A DNA stretch of 14,932 nt from Coprococcus sp. (GCA_016297325.1 JAEDGW010000066.1:1-14932), one strand, 5' to 3'; shown: positions 1-9,053, numbered from the stretch's first letter. The notes: generated by a model not told the origin, from the letters alone. A program made the numbers and translations.

Positions 1-794
1 CAAACGGTTCTACTTCAATGGCGTCAACATGTTCATCATGTATGTCACTTATGGCTGCCGGTGTTCCTATCAAGGCTATGGTTGCCGGTATTTCATGTGG
101 ACTTGTAACAGGTGATACAGATGACGATTATATCGTGCTCACAGATATCCAGGGACTTGAGGATTTCTTCGGAGATATGGACTTCAAGGTAACAGGTACT
201 ACAGAGGGTATCACAGCTATCCAGATGGATATCAAGATCCATGGACTTACAAGACCTATCGTTGAGGAGGCTATCGCAAGAACACGTGAGGCAAGACTCT
301 TCATCATGGAGACATGTATGAAGCCAGCTATCGCAGCTCCAAGACCAACAGTCAATGAGTTTGCACCAAAGATCAAGCAGATCAAGATCGATCCAGAGAA
401 GATCGGTGAGGTCATCGGCCAGAGAGGTAAGACCATCAATACTATCATCGAGGAGACAGGTGTTAAGATCGACATCGATGATGAGGGAAGAATCTCTATC
501 TGCGGCGTAGAGCAGGCAGGTATGGACAAGGCCATCGAGATGATCAACATGATCGTAGAGCCTCTTGAGGTCGGCAAGAACTATCACGGTAAGGTCGTAA
601 AGGTTATCGACTGTGGAGCTATCGTATCACTTGCACCTAACAAGGATGGACTCATCCACATTTCAAAGCTTTCAGACAAGAGAGTTGCAAAGGTTGAGGA
701 TGTTGTAAACGTTGGCGATGAGGTTGACGTTAAGGTCATCAAGATCGATGAGAGAGCAGGAAGAATCAGCCTGAGCCTCAAGGATGTACAGTAA
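1..794 (+). CDS. pnp: Polynucleotide phosphorylase, C-terminal part (5' truncated by window)
   Basis: PNPase degrades RNA phosphorolytically from the 3' end and acts in mRNA turnover. The frame is open from the left edge (first full codon at base 3) and ends at TAA 792-794, leaving 263 residues; roughly the first 430 residues of a full-length enzyme lie outside. The fragment opens inside the second RNase PH domain at the conserved NGSTSMAS segment, where phosphate binds in the family. It continues through VLTDIQGLEDFFGDMDFKV, which holds the two Asp residues equivalent to E. coli D486 and D492. A KH domain follows with its GxxG loop (GQRG), then an S1 domain (from about GKNYHGKVVKVIDCGAIV to the end). 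The protein stops right after the S1 domain with no tail. The ATG at base 18 is internal, not a start. Identification is very secure; only the 5' end is missing. Confidence 0.97.
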   Translation, partial: NGSTSMASTCSSCMSLMAAGVPIKAMVAGISCGLVTGDTDDDYIVLTDIQGLEDFFGDMDFKVTGTTEGITAIQMDIKIHGLTRPIVEEAIARTREARLFIMETCMKPAIAAPRPTVNEFAPKIKQIKIDPEKIGEVIGQRGKTINTIIEETGVKIDIDDEGRISICGVEQAGMDKAIEMINMIVEPLEVGKNYHGKVVKVIDCGAIVSLAPNKDGLIHISKLSDKRVAKVEDVVNVGDEVDVKVIKIDERAGRISLSLKDVQ

Positions 795-845
795 ATAATA
801 ATAAGGGTATTTGATATTATTTTATAATTTTATAAGGGTAAATCT

Positions 846-889
846 GATGTCTCGAAGCCGGTCAGTCATATGGCCGGTTCCGGGGCATT
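846..889 (+). terminator. Long GC-rich hairpin downstream of pnp (possible terminator or 3' stabiliser)
   Basis: Bases 846-863 pair with 872-889 around an 8-nt loop (864-871): 17 of 18 positions pair, counting G-U, with one A.C mismatch (855/880). It lies about 50 bp after the pnp stop. It is followed by CTAATAATTG rather than a T run, so it is not a classical intrinsic terminator. It could protect the pnp 3' end, be a weak or Rho-assisted terminator, or be a processing site. The pairing is seen directly; the role is inferred. Confidence 0.4.
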
Positions 890-893
890 CTAA

Positions 894-911
894 TAATTGC
901 AGTAATTGCAG
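894..911. repeat. Tandem 9-bp repeat (TAATTGCAG x2)
   Basis: Two exact head-to-tail copies of TAATTGCAG lie at 894-902 and 903-911, followed by TAA that begins a third copy. They sit between the pnp hairpin and the GH94 gene. They could be a regulator binding site or a small slippage duplication. No function can be assigned from sequence. The rest of the 795-978 gap is A/T-rich, and I find no convincing -35/-10 pair in it. Confidence 0.5.
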
Positions 912-978
912 TAAACAAAAGACGGACAGAAAGCAAATAAACTAAAATAAATGCAAAAATAGATTTAAGGGGGAACAT

Positions 979-3381
979 ATGAAATACGGTTATTTTGACG
1001 AACAGAACAAAGAGTATGTAATTGACAGACCGGATACACCGGCACCTTGGGCGAACTACCTCGGTTCACCGGAGTACGGTGCGATCATCTCAAACAACGC
1101 CGGCGGCTACAGCTTTGAGAAGTCCGGTGCAAACGGAAGAATACTTAGATACATATTTAACAGCTTTGATCAGCCTGGACGATATGTATATCTTAGGGAT
1201 GACGATACAAAGGATTATTGGTCAGCATCATGGCAGCCTGTAGGCAAGAGTCTTGATGTATATAAGAGTGAGTGTCATCACGGTACAGCATATACAAGGA
1301 TGATCGCAGAGTATTCTGATATCAAGTCAGAAGTGCTGTATTATGTTCCGCTCAACAAGACACATGAGGTGTGGAAGGTTAAGGTAACAAACAACTCAGA
1401 CAGACCAAGAAATCTTTCTACCATAGGATATTGTGAGTTCACAAATGACTGCAACTATGAGCAGGATCAGGTGAATCTCCAGTATACGCTGTTCATAACC
1501 AGGACATATTTTATGGACAACAACAAGATCCTTCAGGTTATAAATGAGAATGTTGAGAAGGCTGAGATCAACGGTAGCAAGGCAAACAGAAGATTCTTTG
1601 CCATAGCTGGAAGTGATGTGGCATCATATTGTGGTGACAAGGAGGAGTTCCTTGGAAGATATCACGGCTACGGTGATCCAATCGGAGTTATAAATGGAGA
1701 TCTTGGCAATAAGCTGAATTACAACAGCAATGCATGTGGTGGCCTTCAGACGAAGTTCACACTTGCTCCGGGAGAATCAAAGGAGTTTGCATTTATAGTT
1801 GGAATGAAAGACAACGATGCGGCAAATGCTGTCATAGCAGGATATTCAGATCCAGCAGCCGCATGCAGCAGAGAGCTTGCAGAGCTCAAGGATTACTGGC
1901 ATTCAAAGCTCAACAATTTCCAGGTACACACACCTAGCGATTCATTCAATAACATGGTAAATACATGGAATGCATACCAGTGCTTTATGACATTTATCTG
2001 GTCAAGAGCTGCTTCATTCTCATATTGTGGTCTCAGAAACGGATATGGCTATAGAGATACAGTTCAGGATATCCAGGGTGTTATACATCTTGCGCCTGAG
2101 ATGGCTCTTGAGAAAATCAGATTCATGCTGTCAGCACAGGTTGACAACGGCGGTGGACTTCCACTTGTAAAGTTCACGCACAATGCAGGACATGAGGACA
2201 CACCGGATGATCCTTCATATGTACAGGAGACAGGTCATCCTGCATATCGTGCGGATGATGCACTGTGGCTGTTCCCAACCGTATACAAATATATTGCAGA
2301 GTCAGGCAATCTTGATTTTATAGATGAGGTTATACCATTTGCAAATAAGGACGAGGGTACGGTCTATGAGCACTTAAAGAGAGCAATAGACTTCTCTATG
2401 AACAGACTTGGAGATAACGGTATGCCTGCAGGACTCTGGGCAGACTGGAATGACTGTCTGAGACTTGGCAAGAGAGGTGAGTCAACGTTCGTTGCAATGC
2501 AGCTCTATTATGCCATGACAGTTATCAAGTATTTTGCTGAGATGAAAGAGGATACAGAGTATATCGATTACATCAACAGCATCCAGTACAAGATGGGTGA
2601 GACTATCCAGGAGAAGTGCTGGGAGGATGACAGATATATCAGAGGATACAAGGAAGGCGGACAGGTTATAGGTTCAAAGAATGACCCTGAAGCAAGCATG
2701 TGGCTGAATCCTCAGTCATGGGCAGTCATCAGTGGACTTGCAACAAGAAAGCAGTCCGAGACAGCCCTTGAGTCTGTACATAGAGAACTCAATACACCTT
2801 ACGGTGTGAGACTTATGTTCCCTCCATATAAAGAGCATGCATTTGACGGAGCCCTTATGCTTCTGTTCAATGCGGGCACAAAGGAGAATGCGGGTATATT
2901 CTCACAGCCACAGGGATGGATAATCCTTGCTGAGGCTCTTATGGGACATGGAAACAGAGCATTTGAATATTTCAATGAGAGCTCACCTGCGTCCATGAAC
3001 GATAAGGCAGAGATCAGAAAGCTTGAGCCATACTGCCATGGCCAGTTCACAGAGTCTGTTGGAAGTCCGTTTGAGGGACGTTCACATGTTCACTGGCTCA
3101 CAGGAACAGCGTCCACATGTATGGTTGGCTGCGTTGAGGGAATCATGGGTATGAGACCTGACTTCGGTGGAATCAAGATCGCTCCATCAGTGCCATCTGA
3201 CTGGAAGGAATTTGAGATCGAGAAGGTATTCCGTGGAAAGAGGCTTTCAATAAAGGTTAAGAATCCTGATGGACATGAGAGTGGTTTCCAGAGCCTTACA
3301 CTCAACGGAACTGAGATGGAATCAAATTACATACCTGCAAGCGAGCTCGAAGATACAAATGAGATAGTTCTTGTTATGTAA
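979..3381 (+). CDS. GH94 family beta-glycoside phosphorylase (cellobiose / N,N'-diacetylchitobiose phosphorylase-like)
   Basis: GH94 enzymes split a beta-linked disaccharide with inorganic phosphate into a sugar 1-phosphate and a free sugar, saving ATP. The protein has 800 residues, no signal peptide and no membrane segment, so it is cytosolic. The length matches the cellobiose/chitobiose phosphorylase branch (about 800-820) and not the longer cellodextrin phosphorylases. Visible motifs are the N-terminal MKYGYFD..EYVI.RPDTPAPW, GYRDTVQD (357-364), ADWNDCL (488-494) whose second Asp, D492, corresponds to the family general acid, KENAGIF (635-641) and WLTGTAS (706-712). The PGRYVYLRDDD stretch recalls Vibrio chitobiose phosphorylase, but substrate cannot be fixed by eye. 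Gln643 occupies the place of the phosphate-binding His of characterised members. The ATG has AAGGGGG five bases upstream. It stands alone between pnp and a terminator, without a sugar transporter or regulator in the window. The family is secure; the substrate is open. Confidence 0.93.
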   Translation: MKYGYFDEQNKEYVIDRPDTPAPWANYLGSPEYGAIISNNAGGYSFEKSGANGRILRYIFNSFDQPGRYVYLRDDDTKDYWSASWQPVGKSLDVYKSECHHGTAYTRMIAEYSDIKSEVLYYVPLNKTHEVWKVKVTNNSDRPRNLSTIGYCEFTNDCNYEQDQVNLQYTLFITRTYFMDNNKILQVINENVEKAEINGSKANRRFFAIAGSDVASYCGDKEEFLGRYHGYGDPIGVINGDLGNKLNYNSNACGGLQTKFTLAPGESKEFAFIVGMKDNDAANAVIAGYSDPAAACSRELAELKDYWHSKLNNFQVHTPSDSFNNMVNTWNAYQCFMTFIWSRAASFSYCGLRNGYGYRDTVQDIQGVIHLAPEMALEKIRFMLSAQVDNGGGLPLVKFTHNAGHEDTPDDPSYVQETGHPAYRADDALWLFPTVYKYIAESGNLDFIDEVIPFANKDEGTVYEHLKRAIDFSMNRLGDNGMPAGLWADWNDCLRLGKRGESTFVAMQLYYAMTVIKYFAEMKEDTEYIDYINSIQYKMGETIQEKCWEDDRYIRGYKEGGQVIGSKNDPEASMWLNPQSWAVISGLATRKQSETALESVHRELNTPYGVRLMFPPYKEHAFDGALMLLFNAGTKENAGIFSQPQGWIILAEALMGHGNRAFEYFNESSPASMNDKAEIRKLEPYCHGQFTESVGSPFEGRSHVHWLTGTASTCMVGCVEGIMGMRPDFGGIKIAPSVPSDWKEFEIEKVFRGKRLSIKVKNPDGHESGFQSLTLNGTEMESNYIPASELEDTNEIVLVM

Positions 3382-3432
3382 TGATATGGGATCATAGATG
3401 CAGATTGTATAAAATACAATATATTTCACACT

Positions 3433-3475
3433 AATAAATACGAAGGGTTTAACAGCTCTTCGTATTTATTTTTTT
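3433..3475 (+). terminator. Strong intrinsic terminator after the GH94 gene
   Basis: A perfect 13-bp stem (3433-3445 with 3458-3470) surrounds a 12-nt loop and runs into a T tract (3469-3475). It is a textbook Rho-independent terminator ending the GH94 transcript, 51 bp after its stop codon. It lies only 18 bp before the tepA ATG, and the tepA Shine-Dalgarno begins two bases after its T tract, so it may also modulate read-through into tepA. Confidence 0.92.
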
Positions 3476-3476
3476 C

Positions 3477-3482
3477 AAGGAG
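3477..3482 (+). promoter_or_regulatory. Ribosome binding site that decides the tepA start
   Basis: AAGGAG lies here, immediately after the terminator T tract. Two in-frame starts follow: GTG at 3485 (only two bases away, too close) and ATG at 3494 (11 bases from the last G, about 9 from the end of a full anti-SD match). The spacing favours ATG 3494. Confidence 0.6.
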
Positions 3483-3493
3483 ATGTGGAATAT

Positions 3494-4249
3494 ATGGATG
3501 ATGCAATTTTGAAAAACTCTGCTGTAAAAAGCAGCAATAAAAGTGAGGATGCGGCGGCGTCAAATCCTGGTGGTGTTTCAAATGTAAATACAAAAGGTAG
3601 TAGAATATCGGAGCAGATAAAACTCTGCGCGGGATGCCATATAATGGATATACCTGAAAGGTCTGGATTTATTCTGCTCTGCGGCGTGTACGGAGAGATA
3701 GAAGGACATGAAAAACTTCCTTCCAGTGTAAAGAGTACGAGTTATGAGGATATTCTGCCGGTTATCGCACAGGCTGAGGTCTGTCCTGATATTAAGGGTG
3801 TACTCATCCTGATAAATACTGTTGGCGGGGATGTGGAATCGGGACTTGCCATATCTGAAATGTTTGCAAGTCTCAGCAAGCCGGTTGTAACGCTTGTGCT
3901 CGGCGGCGGACATTCCATAGGTGTTCCGCTGGCAACTGCGTCAGATGTATCTTTTATTGCTCCGACAGCGACCATGGTCGTGCACCCCATACGGACAAGT
4001 TCTGCAGTCCTCGGGGTGAAACAGAATTTTGAATATATAGAGAAGATGCAGCAGAGGATCATTGATTTTACTGTGTCACACTCGAAAATAGGCAGAGATG
4101 AATTTGAGAGATATATGTTTAACACGGCGGAGCTGACAAAGGATATCGGCTCGGTTCTTGTGGGAGAACAGGCTGTGAAAGCCGGGATCATAGATCATGT
4201 TGGTGGGATGGAGGATGCCATAAAAAGACTCTATGACTTGATTAATTGA
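3494..4249 (+). CDS. tepA: TepA/YmfB-like ClpP-fold serine peptidase homolog
   Basis: A ClpP/crotonase-fold protein of the translocation-enhancing protein family, 251 residues from ATG 3494 (254 from a GTG at 3485). The first ~40 residues are Ser/Asn/Lys-rich and look disordered. The core follows the TepA pattern: a GEIEGHEKLP-type segment, LINTVGGDVESGLAISEM, GGGHSIGVPLA with the likely nucleophile Ser141, and VVHPIR with the likely catalytic His164. The C-terminal part ends in DIGSVLVGEQAVKAGIIDHVGG. There is no signal peptide or membrane segment, so it is cytosolic. B. subtilis TepA has been linked to protein secretion and to degradation of small spore proteins; which applies here is unknown. 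The next gene is ftsK, the same neighbourhood as tepA-spoIIIE in B. subtilis, which supports the assignment. It follows a strong terminator so closely that its own promoter is hard to place. Confidence 0.88.
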   Translation: MDDAILKNSAVKSSNKSEDAAASNPGGVSNVNTKGSRISEQIKLCAGCHIMDIPERSGFILLCGVYGEIEGHEKLPSSVKSTSYEDILPVIAQAEVCPDIKGVLILINTVGGDVESGLAISEMFASLSKPVVTLVLGGGHSIGVPLATASDVSFIAPTATMVVHPIRTSSAVLGVKQNFEYIEKMQQRIIDFTVSHSKIGRDEFERYMFNTAELTKDIGSVLVGEQAVKAGIIDHVGGMEDAIKRLYDLIN

Positions 4250-4275
4250 CTAAATGATAGTAAAATTCATAGGAT
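4246..4275 (+). promoter_or_regulatory. Candidate sigma-A promoter for ftsK
   Basis: TTGACT (4246-4251) and TAGGAT (4270-4275) are separated by 18 bp in the 65-bp tepA-ftsK gap. The -35 matches consensus at 5 of 6 positions and the -10 at 4 of 6. The -35 overlaps the tepA stop codon. This is a modest match and could be chance; ftsK may simply be read from the tepA transcript. Confidence 0.3.
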
Positions 4276-4314
4276 GTCAACAAATTAGAAGATGAATGGA
4301 AGTAGAGGTATAGC

Positions 4315-7281
4315 ATGGCTTCTGGAAATAAAAAGGCGAAAACAAAAACTTCATCGGGTGGGAGAAGTACGAAATCCACAGCGAGATCAAAGACTTCAAG
4401 CCGCTCAGGATCCACGGCGAGGTCAAAAACTTCAAGCCGTTCCGGTTCTACAGCCCGTTCAAAGGCTGCGATGGAGAGAAAGGCCAGAGAGGCTGAGGCT
4501 GCAAGACAGAAGCAGCTCAGAAGCGAGATCATACTGATAGTGCTCTTTGCATTTTCACTGTTTTTGCTTCTGGCAAATTTCCGTATATGTGGAATCGTGG
4601 GCAATACGATATCAGGATTTTTCTTCGGTATCATAGGTTTCAGTGAGTATGTCTTCCCTGTATATCTGTTTGTGTCGGCGGCATATCTCATATCGAATGA
4701 TTTCAACAGAAAGATAGTAAAAAAAGTTATATATTTTGGCGTGGTGATGATACTTGTGTCCATGCTGTTCCAGGCCATATACTCAACCGATTATGAGTCT
4801 GTAAAGGCTTTGTATATGGATGGATATAAGAACCGTGCAGGCGGAGGAGTCATATGCGGTGGTATTTTCTTCGCCATAAGGACACTTTTAGGTGTTCCGG
4901 GTGCGTGCATCATCATGTTTATTCTGGCTGTTATCATGTTCATTCTTATCACCGGTATATCCGTGATAGATGAGATAAAGAAGCTTGTCATGTCGTTCAA
5001 AAAAGATTACAGCTATGAGGACGAAGATGAGGAAGACGACGGATATGCTGCAAGAGAGTCTGCTGTGGCTGACAGGAGACAGAAGAGAAATAAGAAAAGA
5101 GCCGGATTTGATGAGGATATTGACGAAGGCGTGGAGGACAGAAGACGTGCAAAGCCGTCGATGGCCAATCTGAACGTGTATGAGAGCAAACGCGGACATG
5201 ACAGTAAGCCGCAGAACATGCAGGATACAAAGAAAGAGAAGAAGACATCCGCACCTGAGAATAATGCAGATACACCGAGGGACTTCTTCTATAATCAGGA
5301 TGTGCATGAACTTAGGGCGGACTCGGTGGACAACTATGCAGAGCCGGATCCGTATGATGAGTTCAACAATGATATAGAAAAGATAGTGATGGCTGATAGT
5401 GATGAATTCCTTAATCCGGTACAGGTTGAGGATGAGACTTCGTATGAGCCACGTTATGCAGAACCTGTGAAGAATGAGAGCAGGGAGAGAAACGCTGTAC
5501 ATAGAGAGCGTAGGAAGACTTCAGGCAGTGAGACACGTCTGGAAGCTGGTGATCAGTATGCAGATGAGAGGCCTGCTGTGAATGAACTGCCATCTTTAAA
5601 TGAGATGCCGGCGGAATCCGATGAGGATGTACTTGCAGGTGCTGTAAATGGCAATATGCATCCGGAAAGTGTGTCGGATTACAACCCTCTGTATGACTCT
5701 GCATTTGCTGAGGATGGCGCAGGCCATGGAACTTCCGGTGGAAGCAGTGTGAAGAAAAAGCCTGCGGCAGATACGGATTCTGCAAAGACATATCAGGAGG
5801 GAAGAAAGTACAGATTCCCTACGGCAAGTCTCCTCTGCCAGCCGCCAAAGAACAACAATTCAAACAGGGATGCCCATGTGAGGGAGACTGCTGTCAAGCT
5901 CAAGAAGACCCTGGAGACATTTGGTGTAAATGTAACTATAACCAATTACAGTTGCGGACCGGCTGTCACCAGATTTGAGATGCAGCCAGAGCAGGGCGTA
6001 AAGGTCAGCAAGATACTCAATCTGGCTGATGATATCAAGCTCAATCTTGCGGCTGCGGATATACGTATAGAGGCGCCGATACCTGGTAAGGCGGCGATAG
6101 GAATAGAGGTTCCAAACAAGGAGAATTCTATTGTTGCGTTCAGGGAGCTCATTGAATCGGACAACTTCAAGAATCTTAAGTCCAAGGTTGCATTTGCAGT
6201 TGGTAAGGATATAAGCGGACAGGTTATCGCTACGGATATAGCAAAGATGCCGCATCTTCTTATAGCTGGTGCCACAGGTTCAGGTAAATCGGTGTGTATC
6301 AATACACTTATCATGAGTATTCTGTACAAGGCCACACCTGAGGAGGTCAAGCTTATCATGATCGACCCTAAGATGGTTGAGCTGGCATGTTACAATGGAA
6401 TACCGCACCTTTTAATCCCGGTCGTCACTGATCCTAAGAAGGCGGCGGGAGCACTCAACTGGGCGGTCGTAGAGATGACAAGAAGATACCAGCTTTTTGC
6501 TGAGCACAGTGTGCGTAATATACAGGGATATAACGACAAGGTTGAGAGTGCCGTGATCGCTGGCGCAGACGGCCAGAAGCTTACCAAGATGCCACAGATC
6601 GTGGTTATCGTAGACGAGCTTGCAGATCTTATGATGGTTGCCCATGGCGAAGTCGAGGATGCCATAGTCAGACTTTCGCAGCTTGCAAGAGCAGCCGGAA
6701 TACATCTTGTTATAGCAACCCAGAGACCATCTGTGGATGTCATAACAGGACTCATAAAGGCGAATGTCCCATCACGTATAGCATTTGCGGTGTCTTCGGG
6801 AGTTGATTCACGAACGATACTTGATATGGTTGGAGCAGAAAAACTTCTTGGAAAGGGAGATATGTTGTTCTATCCTACAGGATATCCGAAACCTGTCAGA
6901 GTGCAGGGTGCATTTGTGTCGGATGATGAGGTTACTGCAGTGGTTGATTTCCTCAAGAAGAGTAACGGCGTTGGCACATATGATGATGATGTGGCAAAAT
7001 CTATATCAAGCAGTGATTCGGGCGGAGCTACAGCTATAGGCGGAGCTTCAGCAAATGACAGAGATGAGTATTTCGTGGAAGCGGGAAGATTCATTATAGA
7101 GAAAGAAAAAGCTTCTATAGGTATGCTTCAGAGAACGTTCAAGATAGGATTTAACAGAGCTGCTAGGATCATGGATCAGCTCACGGCTGCCGGAGTCGTT
7201 GGCCCGGAGGAGGGAACAAAGGCCAGAAAGATTCTGATGAGTCAGGAACAGTTCGATGAATATATAGACAATAATTTATAA
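4315..7281 (+). CDS. ftsK: DNA translocase FtsK/SpoIIIE
   Basis: An ATP-driven DNA pump that moves chromosome ends through the division septum or, in spore formers, into the forespore. The protein has 988 residues. Residues 1-70 are basic and Ser/Arg/Lys-rich with a duplicated 12-residue unit (23-34, 35-46). Hydrophobic segments at about 71-88, 101-124, 136-155 and 178-216 form the N-terminal membrane domain. Residues about 230-495 are a long, charged, mainly acidic linker without recognisable fold. The motor follows: Walker A GATGSGKS (652-659), Walker [13 protein letters not shown] with D767/E768, and ATQRPS. The C-terminal winged-helix gamma domain (about 916-985, [19 protein letters not shown]...) recognises oriented DNA motifs in the family. 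The start ATG has GAGG six bases upstream. FtsK and SpoIIIE cannot be separated by sequence alone here; the neighbour tepA recalls B. subtilis spoIIIE. The next gene starts 19 bp later. Confidence 0.97.
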   Translation: MASGNKKAKTKTSSGGRSTKSTARSKTSSRSGSTARSKTSSRSGSTARSKAAMERKAREAEAARQKQLRSEIILIVLFAFSLFLLLANFRICGIVGNTISGFFFGIIGFSEYVFPVYLFVSAAYLISNDFNRKIVKKVIYFGVVMILVSMLFQAIYSTDYESVKALYMDGYKNRAGGGVICGGIFFAIRTLLGVPGACIIMFILAVIMFILITGISVIDEIKKLVMSFKKDYSYEDEDEEDDGYAARESAVADRRQKRNKKRAGFDEDIDEGVEDRRRAKPSMANLNVYESKRGHDSKPQNMQDTKKEKKTSAPENNADTPRDFFYNQDVHELRADSVDNYAEPDPYDEFNNDIEKIVMADSDEFLNPVQVEDETSYEPRYAEPVKNESRERNAVHRERRKTSGSETRLEAGDQYADERPAVNELPSLNEMPAESDEDVLAGAVNGNMHPESVSDYNPLYDSAFAEDGAGHGTSGGSSVKKKPAADTDSAKTYQEGRKYRFPTASLLCQPPKNNNSNRDAHVRETAVKLKKTLETFGVNVTITNYSCGPAVTRFEMQPEQGVKVSKILNLADDIKLNLAAADIRIEAPIPGKAAIGIEVPNKENSIVAFRELIESDNFKNLKSKVAFAVGKDISGQVIATDIAKMPHLLIAGATGSGKSVCINTLIMSILYKATPEEVKLIMIDPKMVELACYNGIPHLLIPVVTDPKKAAGALNWAVVEMTRRYQLFAEHSVRNIQGYNDKVESAVIAGADGQKLTKMPQIVVIVDELADLMMVAHGEVEDAIVRLSQLARAAGIHLVIATQRPSVDVITGLIKANVPSRIAFAVSSGVDSRTILDMVGAEKLLGKGDMLFYPTGYPKPVRVQGAFVSDDEVTAVVDFLKKSNGVGTYDDDVAKSISSSDSGGATAIGGASANDRDEYFVEAGRFIIEKEKASIGMLQRTFKIGFNRAARIMDQLTAAGVVGPEEGTKARKILMSQEQFDEYIDNNL
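4381..4452 (+). repeat. Two tandem 36-bp units in the ftsK 5' end
   Basis: Two 36-bp units (4381-4416, 4417-4452) encode identical 12-residue peptides, [12 protein letters not shown], and a partial third copy (ARSKA) follows. The DNA copies differ at several third positions and at Ser/Arg codon choices, so the peptide repeat is older than a fresh slippage event or is under selection at the protein level. It forms a positively charged cytoplasmic tail ahead of the first membrane segment. Confidence 0.85.
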
Positions 7282-7300
7282 AAAGCGGAGGATAAGAGTT

Positions 7301-8971
7301 ATGATGACAGACATTGAAATTGCACAGAAGGCTGAGATGAAGCACATAAGGGAGGTTGCTGCAAAGCTCGGCATATCAGAGGATGACCTTGATCTCTATG
7401 GAAAGTACAAGGCAAAGCTCTCAGATGACCTCATAAAGAAGGTTGAGGGCAACGAGGATGGAAAGCTTATCCTCGTAACGGCCATCAACCCAACACCGGC
7501 AGGAGAGGGAAAGACAACCATCACTGTAGGTCTTGGCGAGGCTATGGGACAGCTTGGCAAGAAGGCGGTTATCGCACTTCGCGAGCCTTCACTTGGACCA
7601 TGTTTCGGAATAAAGGGCGGTGCAGCCGGCGGTGGATATGCGCAGGTTGTTCCTATGGAGGATCTGAACCTTCATTTCACAGGAGATTTCCATGCTATAA
7701 CATCGGCAAACAATCTCCTTGCTGCTATGCTTGATAATCACATCCAGCAGGGGAATGCACTTAAGATAGATGTGAACAGAATAGTGTTCAAGAGATGTAT
7801 GGATATGAACGACAGAGTCCTCAGACATACAGTTGTTGGACTTGGAAAGCGTGTTGACGGAGTGCCTAGAGAGGATGGATTTGTCATCACGGTTGCATCA
7901 GAGATCATGGCTATTCTCTGTCTCGCAAGTGATATGAAGGATCTTCAGGAAAGACTTGGCAGGATAATCGTTGCATATAATATGGACAATGAGCCTGTGA
8001 CAGCGGCAGATCTCAAGGCTGTAGGAGCTATGGCAGCGCTTCTTAAGGATGCCATCAAGCCAAACATCATCCAGACACTTGAACATACACCAGCGCTTGT
8101 ACACGGCGGCCCATTTGCAAATATTGCACATGGATGCAACAGCGTAATGGCTACAAAGACAGCGTTAAAGCTTGCTGATTACGTTATAACAGAGGCAGGA
8201 TTTGGAGCAGATCTCGGTGCAGAGAAGTTCTTCGATATCAAGTGCCGTATGAATGATCTTAAGCCGGATGCAGTAGTTCTGGTTGCAACGGTAAGAGCAC
8301 TCAAGTACAATGGCGGAGTTGCAAAGGCAGATCTCGGCGAGGAGAACCTCGATGCACTTAAGGCTGGTGTAGTAAACCTTGAGAAGCATATAGAGAACCT
8401 TCAGAAGTACGGTGTGCCGGTTGTAGTAACTTTGAACAGATTTGCCACAGACAGCCAGGCAGAACTTGACTTTGTAAAGAAGTTCTGTGAGGACAGAGAC
8501 TGTGATTTCGCTCTTGCAAATGTATGGGAGCAGGGCGGCAAGGGTGGTATAGACCTTGCAAATGCAGTGCTTAACACAATAGAGAACAAGAAGAGCAACT
8601 TCAAGGTGCTCTATGATGACAGTCTTTCCATCAAGGATAAGATCAACTGCATCGCTACAGAGATATATGGAGCAGACGGCGTAACATACAGCGCAGAGGC
8701 AAGCAAGGCCATTGCGAAGATAGAAGAGATGGAATTTGGTAATTTCCCTGTATGTATGGCAAAGAACCAGTATTCGCTGTCTGATGATCCTAAGAAACTT
8801 GGCAGACCTACAGGATTTGATATAAACATCCGTGAAGTGTATGTTAGCGCAGGAGCAGGATTTGTGGTAGCCATAACAGGAACTATCATGACTATGCCTG
8901 GTCTTCCAAAGTCTCCAGCAGCAGAGAGGATCTATGTGGATGACGATGGCAAGATCGTCGGCCTGTTCTAA
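7301..8971 (+). CDS. fhs: Formate--tetrahydrofolate ligase
   Basis: It makes 10-formyl-THF from formate, THF and ATP, feeding purine synthesis and, in acetogens, the methyl branch of the Wood-Ljungdahl pathway. At 556 residues it is the normal bacterial size. The nucleotide-binding motif TPAGEGKTT lies at 65-73. The following stretches [19 protein letters not shown] and [18 protein letters not shown] are hallmark sequences, and the C-terminus ends with the conserved [14 protein letters not shown] segment. Two ATGs are adjacent (7301 and 7304); the first is better spaced from GGAGG (7287-7291, 9 nt). The gap from ftsK is 19 bp, so the two are probably co-transcribed. folD, the next enzyme of the pathway, follows 82 bp downstream. 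Whether the host is an acetogen cannot be told from this window. Confidence 0.98.
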   Translation: MMTDIEIAQKAEMKHIREVAAKLGISEDDLDLYGKYKAKLSDDLIKKVEGNEDGKLILVTAINPTPAGEGKTTITVGLGEAMGQLGKKAVIALREPSLGPCFGIKGGAAGGGYAQVVPMEDLNLHFTGDFHAITSANNLLAAMLDNHIQQGNALKIDVNRIVFKRCMDMNDRVLRHTVVGLGKRVDGVPREDGFVITVASEIMAILCLASDMKDLQERLGRIIVAYNMDNEPVTAADLKAVGAMAALLKDAIKPNIIQTLEHTPALVHGGPFANIAHGCNSVMATKTALKLADYVITEAGFGADLGAEKFFDIKCRMNDLKPDAVVLVATVRALKYNGGVAKADLGEENLDALKAGVVNLEKHIENLQKYGVPVVVTLNRFATDSQAELDFVKKFCEDRDCDFALANVWEQGGKGGIDLANAVLNTIENKKSNFKVLYDDSLSIKDKINCIATEIYGADGVTYSAEASKAIAKIEEMEFGNFPVCMAKNQYSLSDDPKKLGRPTGFDINIREVYVSAGAGFVVAITGTIMTMPGLPKSPAAERIYVDDDGKIVGLF

Positions 8972-9039
8972 TATTGTGGACAGTAATGATCCACATAGGC
9001 CATAAAAGATAATTATAATTTGTTGGTGCTAAATGTTAC

Positions 9040-9045
9040 AGGAGG
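9040..9045 (+). promoter_or_regulatory. Ribosome binding site that decides the folD start
   Basis: A full AGGAGG lies here, eight bases before ATG 9054. The upstream in-frame ATG at 9033 would place this motif inside the coding region and add seven residues not seen in the family, so it is rejected as the start. Confidence 0.88.
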
Positions 9046-9053
9046 ACAGATGT

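Noticed and set aside
823..828. TATAAT after pnp as a promoter for the GH94 gene
   Set aside because: No -35-like hexamer at 16-18 bp upstream, and the region is AT-rich so TATAAT is expected by chance; the strong hairpin would also follow it.
3626..3640. CAGCH in TepA (C45-H49), identical in pattern to the CxxCH haem c motif
   Set aside because: The protein has no export signal and belongs to a cytosolic ClpP-fold family, where covalent haem attachment is not expected; most likely coincidence.
8975..8995. Six-bp inverted repeat TGTGGA/TCCACA after fhs as a terminator
   Set aside because: Short stem, 9-nt loop and no T run; folD is probably on the same transcript.
9014..9019. TATAAT upstream of folD as an internal promoter
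   Set aside because: The hexamers at 16-18 bp upstream (around CCACAT) do not resemble TTGACA. A weak promoter cannot be excluded.
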